DNA of 51,271 bases from Planctomycetota bacterium. GTDB taxonomy: Bacteria > Planctomycetota > Phycisphaerae > Sedimentisphaerales > Anaerohalosphaeraceae. The notes under the pieces were generated by a model that made no database searches, was not told the origin of the DNA, and worked only from the letters and a program-made list of their open reading frames with translations. Positions 33,984 to 41,368 of the stretch are shown here, one piece after another. The stretch spans positions 1-51,271 of the forward strand of contig JAKPDO010000058.1 of assembly GCA_029552545.1 (NCBI GenBank), read 5' to 3'. Numbering within the stretch: the stretch's first letter is position 1; every line of letters starts with the position of its first letter. The translations under genes and the position numbers were made by a program.

Positions 33984-34811
33984 TCAGCGTGCAGGGATTT
34001 TCAGACGAATCCCTGCGGGCAGGTTCTCCGGGTCGGAAATTTGGTCCCGATTTAATTGAACAATTTCCCGGTAACGGTTTCCGTCTCCGAGGTACTGCAG
34101 CGCAATCGTCCATAGACGGTCTCCCGGCTGGACGACATACTCGATGTAGCGGGGTGAGGGGCGCTCTGAGGAAGCCGGTTCCAAAACATTTTTGAATTTT
34201 TCGAGAAGTACCTTTTCCGGCTTAGGAGACGAAGTTTGTCCGGTATTGGCAGTTCCTTTGTCCAGCGGCGGGATGACCAGCTTGTCGCCGATTCGGAGGG
34301 AATCCGGGGAGGTGAGAATATGCTGATTGGCCTGATAGAGTTTTTGGATAACGGCTCGTGTGTTGCCGTTTTCTTTTCCATAATAACGAGATGCAATAAC
34401 GGCAAGGTTTTCACCTTTTTGAACAATGTGAACCTGCGTCGAAGGTGCAGGAGAGGCTGCGGAGGGGGTGGGAACAGCGGTTGTGCTTGCGGCCGATGCG
34501 GCGGGGGCGGTTTCCGGGGCGGAAGGACTGTTCGGTGCAGAAGCGGGCTGGGGTTGGGCTGTCGGCGCAGGGGCTATGACTCGGCTCTCCGAGGGGGGCT
34601 GTGTTTGCCGAAGCGGCTCGGGTTCCAGTTCCCGGGCAACTTGTTCCACCGCCTGCTCAATCAGAATAGAGCGGCTGGGTGGGGCCTGGACAGCCGTTTC
34701 GATAACCGGTTTGTCTGTTTTGAAAAAGCCGACCGGTCCGTTGATCAGAAAAGCAATGGTGACAATAAACAGAAAACTGATCAGCAATCCGATTTTCCCA
34801 TCTGAAGTCAT
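33984..34811 (-). CDS. membrane-anchored protein with two LysM domains
   Basis: 275 aa. One N-terminal membrane helix (KIGLLISFLFIVTIAFLI), a Pro/Ala/Ser-rich linker (about residues 70-125), then LysM 1 (VHIVQKGENLAVIASRYYG... up to LRIGDKLVIP) and LysM 2 (YVVQPGDRLWTIALQYLGDG... up to GIRLKIP). LysM domains bind peptidoglycan. It lies inside the dcw operon between rsmH and the ftsL-like gene, where such a gene is not standard. It is probably a periplasmic wall-tethered factor for division. Confidence 0.82.
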   Translation of the reverse strand: MTSDGKIGLLISFLFIVTIAFLINGPVGFFKTDKPVIETAVQAPPSRSILIEQAVEQVARELEPEPLRQTQPPSESRVIAPAPTAQPQPASAPNSPSAPETAPAASAASTTAVPTPSAASPAPSTQVHIVQKGENLAVIASRYYGKENGNTRAVIQKLYQANQHILTSPDSLRIGDKLVIPPLDKGTANTGQTSSPKPEKVLLEKFKNVLEPASSERPSPRYIEYVVQPGDRLWTIALQYLGDGNRYREIVQLNRDQISDPENLPAGIRLKIPAR

Positions 34812-34836
34812 AGTCAGCGCCTTTCTGTTTTTTTCT

Positions 34837-35781
34837 CTATATCCGTTGGGCGATTCTCAGTTTTGCACTTCGAGAGCGAGGGTTGGCACGCCGTTCCTCC
34901 GCTCCGGCTGTAATCGGTTTTGGAGTCAGAATATGATAAATACCATTCATTTTGTTTTTTCGAAAGTTGTTTTTTACAAGTCTGTCTTCCAAGCTGTGAA
35001 AACTGATGATTGCCAGAAAACCGCCGGTTTTCAAGAGATTCGGCGCGGCTTCCAGCAATTCCTCTAAACATTCCAGTTCGCGATTTACCGCAATTCGAAG
35101 GGCCTGGAACGTTCGCGTGGCCGGATGCAGCCGCCGCAGACCCCTCCGTTCCGGTCTGGACACCGCTTTTTGGATAATCAAAGCCAGTTGACCGGTTGTT
35201 GTGATTCGTTGCCGTTGTCTTGCCTGAACAATACAATGAGCGATTTTCCGGGAAGCCCGTTCTTCCCCATAACGGTAAATCAAATCCGCCAGTGCCGTCT
35301 CATCCAATTGATTGACCAAATCAGCGGCTGTAATGGATAAGTGCTCATCCAGCCGCATATCCAGCGGCATATCGGCCTGAAAACTCAGCCCTCTTTCGGT
35401 GTCCTCAATCTGAGCCGAACAGATTCCCAGGTCGGCCATAATAAAATCCGCCTGTTGGATTCCGTGCTCTTTCATCACCTCGGGAAGTTTCGCAAAGTTT
35501 TCCCGAACCAGCACGACTTTGCAGGGCAGATCGTTTGTAAAAGATTGGGCCCTTTTGATGCATTTTGGATCCACATCCAGACCAAGAATCATCCCCTCAG
35601 GGCCCAATTGGGCGCCGAACAGCCGGCTATGGCCTCCGTAGCCAATGGTTGCATCCACAACCCGCCCGTCCCTGGGCAGCCGGATTCGCTCGGCTAATTC
35701 TTTACAAAGAACCGGAATATGACCGGGCGAATGTTCCTCCGTGGCATTCGCCCAGTCGTTGTGCATCATCTCAATACCCAT
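34837..35781 (-). CDS. rsmH: 16S rRNA (cytosine1402-N4)-methyltransferase
   Basis: 314 aa. HIPVLCKELAERI, VVDATIGYGGHSRLFGAQL (SAM motif I), FIMADLGICSAQIEDTERG and PATRTFQALRIAVNRELE are RsmH/MraW blocks. The enzyme methylates C1402 of 16S rRNA in the small subunit, cytoplasmic. Start 35781 has AAGG just before it. An internal ATG (35769) is also possible. The usual mraZ-mraW order is kept, but the 67-aa gene is inserted between. Confidence 0.95.
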   Translation of the reverse strand: MGIEMMHNDWANATEEHSPGHIPVLCKELAERIRLPRDGRVVDATIGYGGHSRLFGAQLGPEGMILGLDVDPKCIKRAQSFTNDLPCKVVLVRENFAKLPEVMKEHGIQQADFIMADLGICSAQIEDTERGLSFQADMPLDMRLDEHLSITAADLVNQLDETALADLIYRYGEERASRKIAHCIVQARQRQRITTTGQLALIIQKAVSRPERRGLRRLHPATRTFQALRIAVNRELECLEELLEAAPNLLKTGGFLAIISFHSLEDRLVKNNFRKNKMNGIYHILTPKPITAGAEERRANPRSRSAKLRIAQRI

Positions 35782-35793
35782 CCTTGGTATTGT

Positions 35794-35997
35794 TTAGCGG
35801 GCAGCGGCCATTACCACCTGTTCGGTAAGCCGCTCTATCTCTTCGGAAAAAGAAATCTTTTCAAACAGGGCACTTTTTCGTTTGAGGGTCTCGAGCTGCT
35901 TTTCCAGGCAGTTCAGACTGCAAAGGATTTGCTCATCCAGCGGCCGGCTCCCTTGCAGAACCTTTTGAAGCATTTGTATGGCTTCGGCGGTTTTCAT
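35794..35997 (-). CDS. 67-aa predicted coiled-coil protein between mraZ and rsmH
   Basis: A perfect GGAGG lies 8 nt before the ATG at 35997. It starts 4 nt after the mraZ stop and ends 12 nt before rsmH, so it is a real operon gene. The product is almost all helix: AEAIQMLQKVLQ and LNCLEKQLETLKRKSALFEK show a Leu-heptad pattern, with two Cys. No family recognised. A small division or regulatory helper is inferred from position only. Confidence 0.7.
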   Translation of the reverse strand: MKTAEAIQMLQKVLQGSRPLDEQILCSLNCLEKQLETLKRKSALFEKISFSEEIERLTEQVVMAAAR

Positions 35998-36001
35998 TGG
36001 T

Positions 36002-36511
36002 TTATTCCTCCGTTGTTTGCAGATTTTCTTCTTCAGGATGGGCGGCTTCCTGGGTCTGCTTTTGAAGAAGCGACTTTCGGGCTCGCATCAGGTGTTTTTC
36101 AAAGCCGGCGGCTTTTTCCGCTACAAACCGTTCCCACTCTTCGGTGTTCCAGATTTCGATGTGGTCCCGCACACCCAGCAGGGTTAATTTATTGCCGAGA
36201 TTCGCCCGTTTTTTCAGTTTTTCAGGAATCAAAAGCCGTCCCTGTTTGTCAAATTCAACGAAAGATGAGAATGCAAAATACAGTCTTTCAATAAGGACAA
36301 AATCGTCCTCCGGAATACTGTTATCCGCAGCCAATTCGGCCAGCACCTCTTTGTAGCATTTTTCCGGATAAAGACAGAGAATCCCATCAATACTCAGGGC
36401 GAGAATCCAGTCGCTGCCGTATTTTTCAGCGTCCACCTTGCTTCGGAGTTTGGTGGGGATGAAAAGTCGGTTCTTTTCATCAATGATATGCTCGGACTCG
36501 CCTGTTAGCAT
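36002..36511 (-). CDS. mraZ: transcriptional regulator MraZ
   Basis: 169 aa with the start at the second ATG, so the N-terminus reads MLTGESEHIIDEKNRLFIP, aligned with other MraZ proteins. An ATG at 36517 adds two residues. Two SpoVT/AbrB-like repeats: EHIIDEKNRLFIPTKLR and VEFDKQGRLLIPEKLKKR. MraZ binds repeated TGGGN sites and regulates the dcw operon, and exactly such a set of sites lies at 36753-36777. The C-terminal tail (RKSLLQKQTQEAAHPEEEN) is longer than usual. Confidence 0.93.
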   Translation of the reverse strand: MLTGESEHIIDEKNRLFIPTKLRSKVDAEKYGSDWILALSIDGILCLYPEKCYKEVLAELAADNSIPEDDFVLIERLYFAFSSFVEFDKQGRLLIPEKLKKRANLGNKLTLLGVRDHIEIWNTEEWERFVAEKAAGFEKHLMRARKSLLQKQTQEAAHPEEENLQTTEE

Positions 36512-36690
36512 AACCATGGGATTTTTTGCTATTTCTTCCTACTTTTCTTAACTTTTATGGGGGACAATACCACATTATTATTTTCGTGTCAAAACCAAAA
36601 TTTTTAAAAAAGTTTTGTGCTTTTTTGGGCAGATTAAATGGCAAGAAAAGAAAAAACTATATATTGTGGCTCGAAGGCAATAATTGTCTC

Positions 36691-36696
36691 ATTATA
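36691..36696 (-). promoter_or_regulatory. -10 element of the mraZ operon
   Basis: TATAAT on the minus strand, about 180 nt before mraZ. The nearest -35-like TTGATA (36723-36718) is at 21-nt spacing, which is too long, so an activator or another -35 may be involved. The MraZ box lies 57-81 bp upstream. Confidence 0.45.
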
Positions 36697-36752
36697 TAGG
36701 GGGTGTTGCGATTCGGCTATCAAATGATATTTGCTGAAAAAAAAGTTAGGAA

Positions 36753-36777
36753 TCCCACTTTATCCCACAGGAACCCA
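36753..36777 (-). promoter_or_regulatory. MraZ box: three TGGGN repeats at 10-bp period
   Basis: Read on the minus strand: TGGGT (36777-36773), TGGGA (36767-36763), TGGGA (36757-36753), with 5-nt spacers (tcctg, taaag). This is exactly the published MraZ recognition pattern of TGGGN repeats separated by 5 bp. It lies about 240 bp from mraZ and about 130 bp upstream of the divergent TolC-like gene. Confidence 0.88.
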
Positions 36778-36904
36778 AATAGTGGACATTGTGGCTCTTG
36801 ATATGAATCCGTCGGTTTTCCGGAAAATAAATATTGCGGTTTTCCTGCAATAAAAATAAGGTTTGTTTTCGTATATGAAGGGGATTTGAAGATAGAAAAC
36901 AACG

Positions 36905-38812
36905 ATGATGAATTGGTTTGGCCGGTACAAAACTTGGTATGTGTGGGGTGTCCTTTTTGTCCCCGTGGCAGGTTTCATTGGGGGGTGTAAAACCCCGTCC
37001 GACTATCGAAAAAAAGCGGACGAAATTTCTTATAAGATTATTCAAGAAAAGCAGTTAGAGTCGCTCGGGAGAACGGAACCTTTTGCAATAGAGCGGCCGA
37101 GCGATTTGTTTCGAAGACGTTTGATTGAGATTCAGGCCCTGCCGGTTTCTGCTCCAGCTGCCCTCGGCACGGATCGTTTAGAGCCGATTGCCCACTGGCC
37201 TGAGAAAAATTACCCTTTTGCCGAGCCCGACTCGGAGCCGAATGCGGCCGACCCTAATCAGGTGATTACCCTTTCCTTAATGGATGCGTTGCAAATCGGG
37301 GCGGCCAATAATTTTGAGTATCAGTCCAGAAAAGAAGCCATCTTTTCGGCGGCCTTGGATTTAGACCTGGCCCGCAACGAATTTCGCACGCTTTTTGCCG
37401 GAGCGGCAAAGAGTTATTATGAAGAAAATCGTGCCGGTCTGTCTCCGCAAAGGGGATTTGTTCACAGCGGGGAACTCAGCGCCTCTCGAAAACTGACCAG
37501 CGGTGCAGAAGTCAGTGCGGGAATTGCAGCCGATTTAGTGAATCTTCTGACCCTCGGGGGGGCTTCTTCCCTGGGGCTTACGGCGGATGCGAGCATTTCC
37601 GTTCCTCTTCTCCGGGGTTCGGGACCGCATATTGTGGCCGAACCTCTTCTTCAAGCCGAACGGCAGGTGATGTATGCCATTTGGCAGTTTGAGCGGTACA
37701 AGAGCGAATTTGCCGTTTCGATTGCCAGCGATTATCTTGCCGTGCTTCGCCAATTTGACCAGGTGCGAAACAGCCGCGAGAACTATATCAGCGCTGTGGC
37801 ATCTGCACGGCAGTCGCGCCGCCTTGCGGATGCCGGCCGCCTGCCGGAAATTCAGGTGGACCAGGCGGTTCAGCGGGAACTCAGTGCCCGTGCCCAATGG
37901 ATTGGGGCCGTGGAGTCTTACAAGCAGCGTCTGGATGCCTTCAAAATTCGGTTAGGACTGCCGCCGGATGCGAAGATTGAACTGGACCGGAAGGATTTGG
38001 ACCAGCTGCAGGTTTATAAGAATTATTTTGTTTATTCGGATTTGTCCGGGGGAGGAGTCGGAAAGGAGGGGGTTTTTCCGGCTGCCGATGCGCTCATCGA
38101 ACCGCAGCCGCCTTCCAATGAAGATGCGGGTCCCTTTGAACTGCCCGAGGAGATTGCCGTCAAGACCGCTTTTGAGAAACGTCCGGATTTGTGGGTGATT
38201 CAGGGACGAGTTTATGATGCTCAAAGGGATGTGATTGTGAAGGCGGACCGGCTGGGAGCGGAGCTGACGTTTTTGGGGTCCGCCGGCTGGGGCAGCGGAC
38301 GTTCGCTGGGGTCGGCCGGCTCAGAAGATGCTCGGCTGGATTTCGACCGGGGGCGTTATACCGCATTGCTGAATCTGAACCTTCCCTTGGAACGGACGGC
38401 GGAACGAAATGCCTATCGAAAAAGTTTTTTAGCTTTGGAGGAGGCGGTTCGCAATCTTCAGCAGACGGAGGATTCAATCAAGTTGTCCATTCGGAATCAG
38501 CTTCGTACACTCCTGGAATCCCGGGAGCAGGTCAAAATCCAGGCCAAGGCGGTGACTGTGGCTGAAAAGAGACAGAAAAGCACCAAGATGTTTCTGGATG
38601 CAGGCCGTGCTCAAATCCGGGATTTGCTGGATGCTCAGGATGCCCTGCTCAGCGCTCAGAATCAGCTGACGGCGGCTATTATTAATTATCGATTGGCCGA
38701 GCTGAATCTTCAGCGGGACATGGGGGTTTTGCAGGTCGATGAAAAAGGTTTATGGAAGGAGTTCGCTCCGGAGGTTCTTTATGAAGCTCAATCTGACTCA
38801 GAAACCCGCTAA
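36905..38812 (+). CDS. TolC-family outer-membrane efflux lipoprotein
   Basis: 635 aa. Lipoprotein signal ending FVPVAGFIGGCKTP (Cys about residue 28). The body has the two TolC-like repeats with long coiled coils (LAVLRQFDQVRNSRENYISA, REQVKIQAKAVTVAEKRQKS) and the TolC-type ending FLDAGRAQIRDLLDAQDALL. About 70 residues near 355-405 are a Gly/Pro-rich insert. It forms the outer-membrane duct. The stop lies inside the coding region of the next gene, so the exporter operon is coupled. Confidence 0.85.
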   Translation: MMNWFGRYKTWYVWGVLFVPVAGFIGGCKTPSDYRKKADEISYKIIQEKQLESLGRTEPFAIERPSDLFRRRLIEIQALPVSAPAALGTDRLEPIAHWPEKNYPFAEPDSEPNAADPNQVITLSLMDALQIGAANNFEYQSRKEAIFSAALDLDLARNEFRTLFAGAAKSYYEENRAGLSPQRGFVHSGELSASRKLTSGAEVSAGIAADLVNLLTLGGASSLGLTADASISVPLLRGSGPHIVAEPLLQAERQVMYAIWQFERYKSEFAVSIASDYLAVLRQFDQVRNSRENYISAVASARQSRRLADAGRLPEIQVDQAVQRELSARAQWIGAVESYKQRLDAFKIRLGLPPDAKIELDRKDLDQLQVYKNYFVYSDLSGGGVGKEGVFPAADALIEPQPPSNEDAGPFELPEEIAVKTAFEKRPDLWVIQGRVYDAQRDVIVKADRLGAELTFLGSAGWGSGRSLGSAGSEDARLDFDRGRYTALLNLNLPLERTAERNAYRKSFLALEEAVRNLQQTEDSIKLSIRNQLRTLLESREQVKIQAKAVTVAEKRQKSTKMFLDAGRAQIRDLLDAQDALLSAQNQLTAAIINYRLAELNLQRDMGVLQVDEKGLWKEFAPEVLYEAQSDSETR

Positions 38813-40652
38813 AAAATACCAGGGCATTCTTATCGCGGCGCTGGTTCTTTTGTTTTTGCTCGCAGGGGGTGTTTATTTATTTGCTTCCCGTAAGGAATCA
38901 ACCCAGACCATGGCTGTTTTTCCTGTTCAGAGGGGCCCCCTGACCATCAGCGTGCTTCAGTCCGGCACCATTAAAGCCAAAGATCAAATCATCATCAAAA
39001 ATGAGGTGGAGGGACGCACGTCCATTATTTATCTGATTGAGGAGGGGACCCGCGTCAAAGCCGGCGACTTGCTGGTGGAATTGGATGCCAGTTCTCTGGT
39101 TGATGCGAAAATCGGACAGGAAATACAGGTTCAGAATGCGGAGGCCGCTTTTGTTAATGCCAGAGAGAATCTGGAAGTTGTACGCAACCAGGCCGAGAGC
39201 GACAAAGGCGCAGCCCTGCTGACCCTTGAGTTTGCCCGGGAGGATTTAAAGCAATACAAGGAAGGCGAATATCCGAATCTGCTTCGAGATGCCGAGGCCA
39301 AAATCAAACTGGCGGAGGAAGAACTGGAAAGAGCTCAGGATACCCTTGCCTGGTCTCAGAAACTTTGGGAGGAAAAATATATTTCTGAGAATGAACTGAA
39401 AGCAGACCAGCTGGCCGTAACCCGGCGGAAGCTGGATTTGGAGTTGGCTATCAGCAGCCGAGATTTGCTCCAGAACTTTACGTATCTTCGAAGGGTCAAG
39501 CAGCTGGAGAGTGATATTCGGCAGGCCGAAATGGCTTATGAACGAACGGTTCGGAAGGCCAACGCATCGGTAGTGCAGGCGGAGGCCGAACTGAAAGCCC
39601 GGCAGGCCGAATATAATCAGCAGAAGGACCGTTTGGCCAAGCTGGAAGACCAGTTGAGGAAAACCAAGCTTTATGCTCCGGCTGATGGTTTGGTGATTTA
39701 TGCGACCAGTGCCCAGCGCGGCGGTTTCCGAGGAGGACAGGAACCGCTGATGGAAGGGCAGGAAGTCCACGAACGGCAGGAATTGATTTATCTGCCGCTG
39801 GGCTATTCAGCGATTGCAGAAGTCAATGTCCACGAGGCGAGCTTAAAGAAAGTGCATCCGGGCCTGCCGGTTGTGATTACCGTTGATGCACTGCCGGGAC
39901 GGAGATTTATGGGCAAGGTAGATTCCATTGCACCGCTGCCGGATGCTCAAAGTATGTGGATGAACCCGGATTTAAAAGTTTATAACACTCAGATATCCAT
40001 CGAGGGAGAAGAGCCCGCCTTGCGGACCGGAATGAGCTGTAAGGCCGAAATTATCGTGGCCCATTATGAAGATGCTTTGTATGTTCCGATCCAGTCCGTG
40101 ATTCAGGTGGGCGGCCAGCCCACTGTGTATGTGCTTACGGGTTCTGCAATCGAAGCACGTCCGGTGAAGGTGGGACTGGATAACAATCGGATGATTCATA
40201 TCCTCGAAGGGCTTAAGGAAGGGGAAAAAGTGCTGCTGAATCCGCCGCTCAAAGAGGCGGAGGCCCCGGCGGCAGGTTTTTCTTCCGTTCAGACGGATGG
40301 TCAGGTGTCTCAGGAAATTCGTCAGCGGCTGGAAGACGCCGGCAAAGTTCAGCCGTCGGCGGCGGAACCTCAGCCGGGAGGGACGGAAAACCAGGGCTCG
40401 CGTCGTCGAGTCAGGCCGGAGACACAGGATGCTTCCTCCCCGACGAGGGATTCGATGCGTCGGCGGTTTGAAAATATGACTCCGGAACAGCGGGAGGAAA
40501 TGCGCCGCCGCTTTGAAAGTATGACCCCGGAGCAGCGGGAGGAAATGCGAAGACGCTTTGAGCAGGCCAGGCCGCAGGAACAGCCGTCTGATGAACAGAA
40601 CCGCTCTTCTCAGGAGCCGCAGGCGGGTTCGTCTGGAGAAGGGCGGCAATGA
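38781..40652 (+). CDS. periplasmic adaptor (MacA/HlyD-type) with Spy-like repeats
   Basis: 623 aa from the ATG at 38781 (GGAGG upstream). One membrane anchor, a lipoyl-like hairpin (SGTIKAKDQIIIKNEVEGRT, VKAGDLLVELDASSL), a long coiled coil (about 105-300), a beta-barrel and a membrane-proximal domain. The last ~100 residues are charged and low in complexity, with tandem MTPEQREEMRRRFE units that resemble the LTxxQ motif of Spy/CpxP chaperones. It links the ABC exporter to the TolC-like protein. Its 5' end overlaps the TolC-like gene by 32 nt. Confidence 0.88.
   Translation: MKLNLTQKPAKKYQGILIAALVLLFLLAGGVYLFASRKESTQTMAVFPVQRGPLTISVLQSGTIKAKDQIIIKNEVEGRTSIIYLIEEGTRVKAGDLLVELDASSLVDAKIGQEIQVQNAEAAFVNARENLEVVRNQAESDKGAALLTLEFAREDLKQYKEGEYPNLLRDAEAKIKLAEEELERAQDTLAWSQKLWEEKYISENELKADQLAVTRRKLDLELAISSRDLLQNFTYLRRVKQLESDIRQAEMAYERTVRKANASVVQAEAELKARQAEYNQQKDRLAKLEDQLRKTKLYAPADGLVIYATSAQRGGFRGGQEPLMEGQEVHERQELIYLPLGYSAIAEVNVHEASLKKVHPGLPVVITVDALPGRRFMGKVDSIAPLPDAQSMWMNPDLKVYNTQISIEGEEPALRTGMSCKAEIIVAHYEDALYVPIQSVIQVGGQPTVYVLTGSAIEARPVKVGLDNNRMIHILEGLKEGEKVLLNPPLKEAEAPAAGFSSVQTDGQVSQEIRQRLEDAGKVQPSAAEPQPGGTENQGSRRRVRPETQDASSPTRDSMRRRFENMTPEQREEMRRRFESMTPEQREEMRRRFEQARPQEQPSDEQNRSSQEPQAGSSGEGRQ
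40455..40565 (+). repeat. two and a half 45-bp coding repeats (15 aa each)
   Basis: A partial unit (40455-40475) and two full ones (40476-40520 and 40521-40565) encode MRRRFEN, MTPEQREEMRRRFES and MTPEQREEMRRRFEQ. The protein copies are nearly identical while the DNA copies differ at several synonymous positions, so they are not very recent. Confidence 0.8.
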
Positions 40653-41368
40653 GTTCCGGGGTCTCCAATCCAAAAGGCAATTCAGAGATAATCCGCCTGA
40701 CGGATGCATGGAAGATTTACAAAATGGGCCGCCAGGAAGTCAAGGCGCTTGCGGGTGTGAATGCATCGTTTGCCCCAGGCAGTTTTTGGGCGATTATGGG
40801 GCCCAGCGGTTCCGGCAAAAGCACGATGATGAATATTCTGGGTTGTCTGGATCGACTGACAAAGGGGCATTATTTTTTCGATGGGCAGGATATCAGTACG
40901 TTCAGTGATGATGAACTCAGCGACCTGCGGCTGCGAAGAATCGGCTTTATTTTTCAAAGTTTCAATCTGATTCCGCAGCTGACGGTGCAGAAGAATATTG
41001 AATTGCCTCTTTATTATCTTGGGTGGGATGCCCGCCGGAGCAGTGAGCGGGCTCAGTACCTGGCGGAACAGGTAGGACTGGCGGAGCGTCTGAATCACCG
41101 TCCTACGGAATTATCAGGCGGCCAGATGCAGCGGGTTGCCATTGCTCGGGCGCTGGCCAATGACCCTCAGATTATTTTTGCCGATGAACCTACAGGCAAC
41201 CTGGATACGAAAACCGGACTTCAGATTCTGGATTTGCTGCAGAAGCTCAATGAAAACGGGAAAACGATTATTATGGTTACCCATGAGCCCGATATTGCGG
41301 CCTTTGCCCAGTATCAAATGCATATGCGGGACGGCCAAATTGAACGAATCGACGGAGGAATCGGATGA
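40649..41368 (+). CDS. ABC transporter ATP-binding protein, MacB/LolD type
   Basis: 239 aa. Walker A GPSGSGKS, Q-loop FIFQSFNL, signature LSGGQMQR, Walker B IIFADEPTGNLD, switch VTHEP. It is the nucleotide-binding half of a MacB-like exporter whose permease is the next gene. ATGA overlaps at both ends show strict coupling in the operon. Confidence 0.95.
   Translation: MSSGVSNPKGNSEIIRLTDAWKIYKMGRQEVKALAGVNASFAPGSFWAIMGPSGSGKSTMMNILGCLDRLTKGHYFFDGQDISTFSDDELSDLRLRRIGFIFQSFNLIPQLTVQKNIELPLYYLGWDARRSSERAQYLAEQVGLAERLNHRPTELSGGQMQRVAIARALANDPQIIFADEPTGNLDTKTGLQILDLLQKLNENGKTIIMVTHEPDIAAFAQYQMHMRDGQIERIDGGIG

Larger units (their letters stand above)
36518..36904. other. intergenic region between mraZ and the TolC-like gene
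   Basis: 387 bases without a gene. It holds the MraZ box, a TATAAT -10 candidate on the minus strand and a 10-bp repeat ATTGTGGCTC at 36663-36672 and 36788-36797. No strong promoter for the plus-strand TolC-like gene was found. Confidence 0.6.

Noticed and set aside
36663..36797. Second repeated element ATTGTGGCTC in the mraZ upstream region
   Set aside because: Two copies of a 10-mer 125 bp apart, with no dyad and no positional logic relative to the promoter. It may be chance.
40455..40565. CRISPR-like or mobile tandem repeat
   Set aside because: The units are in frame, contiguous without spacers, and encode a conserved 15-aa protein repeat.
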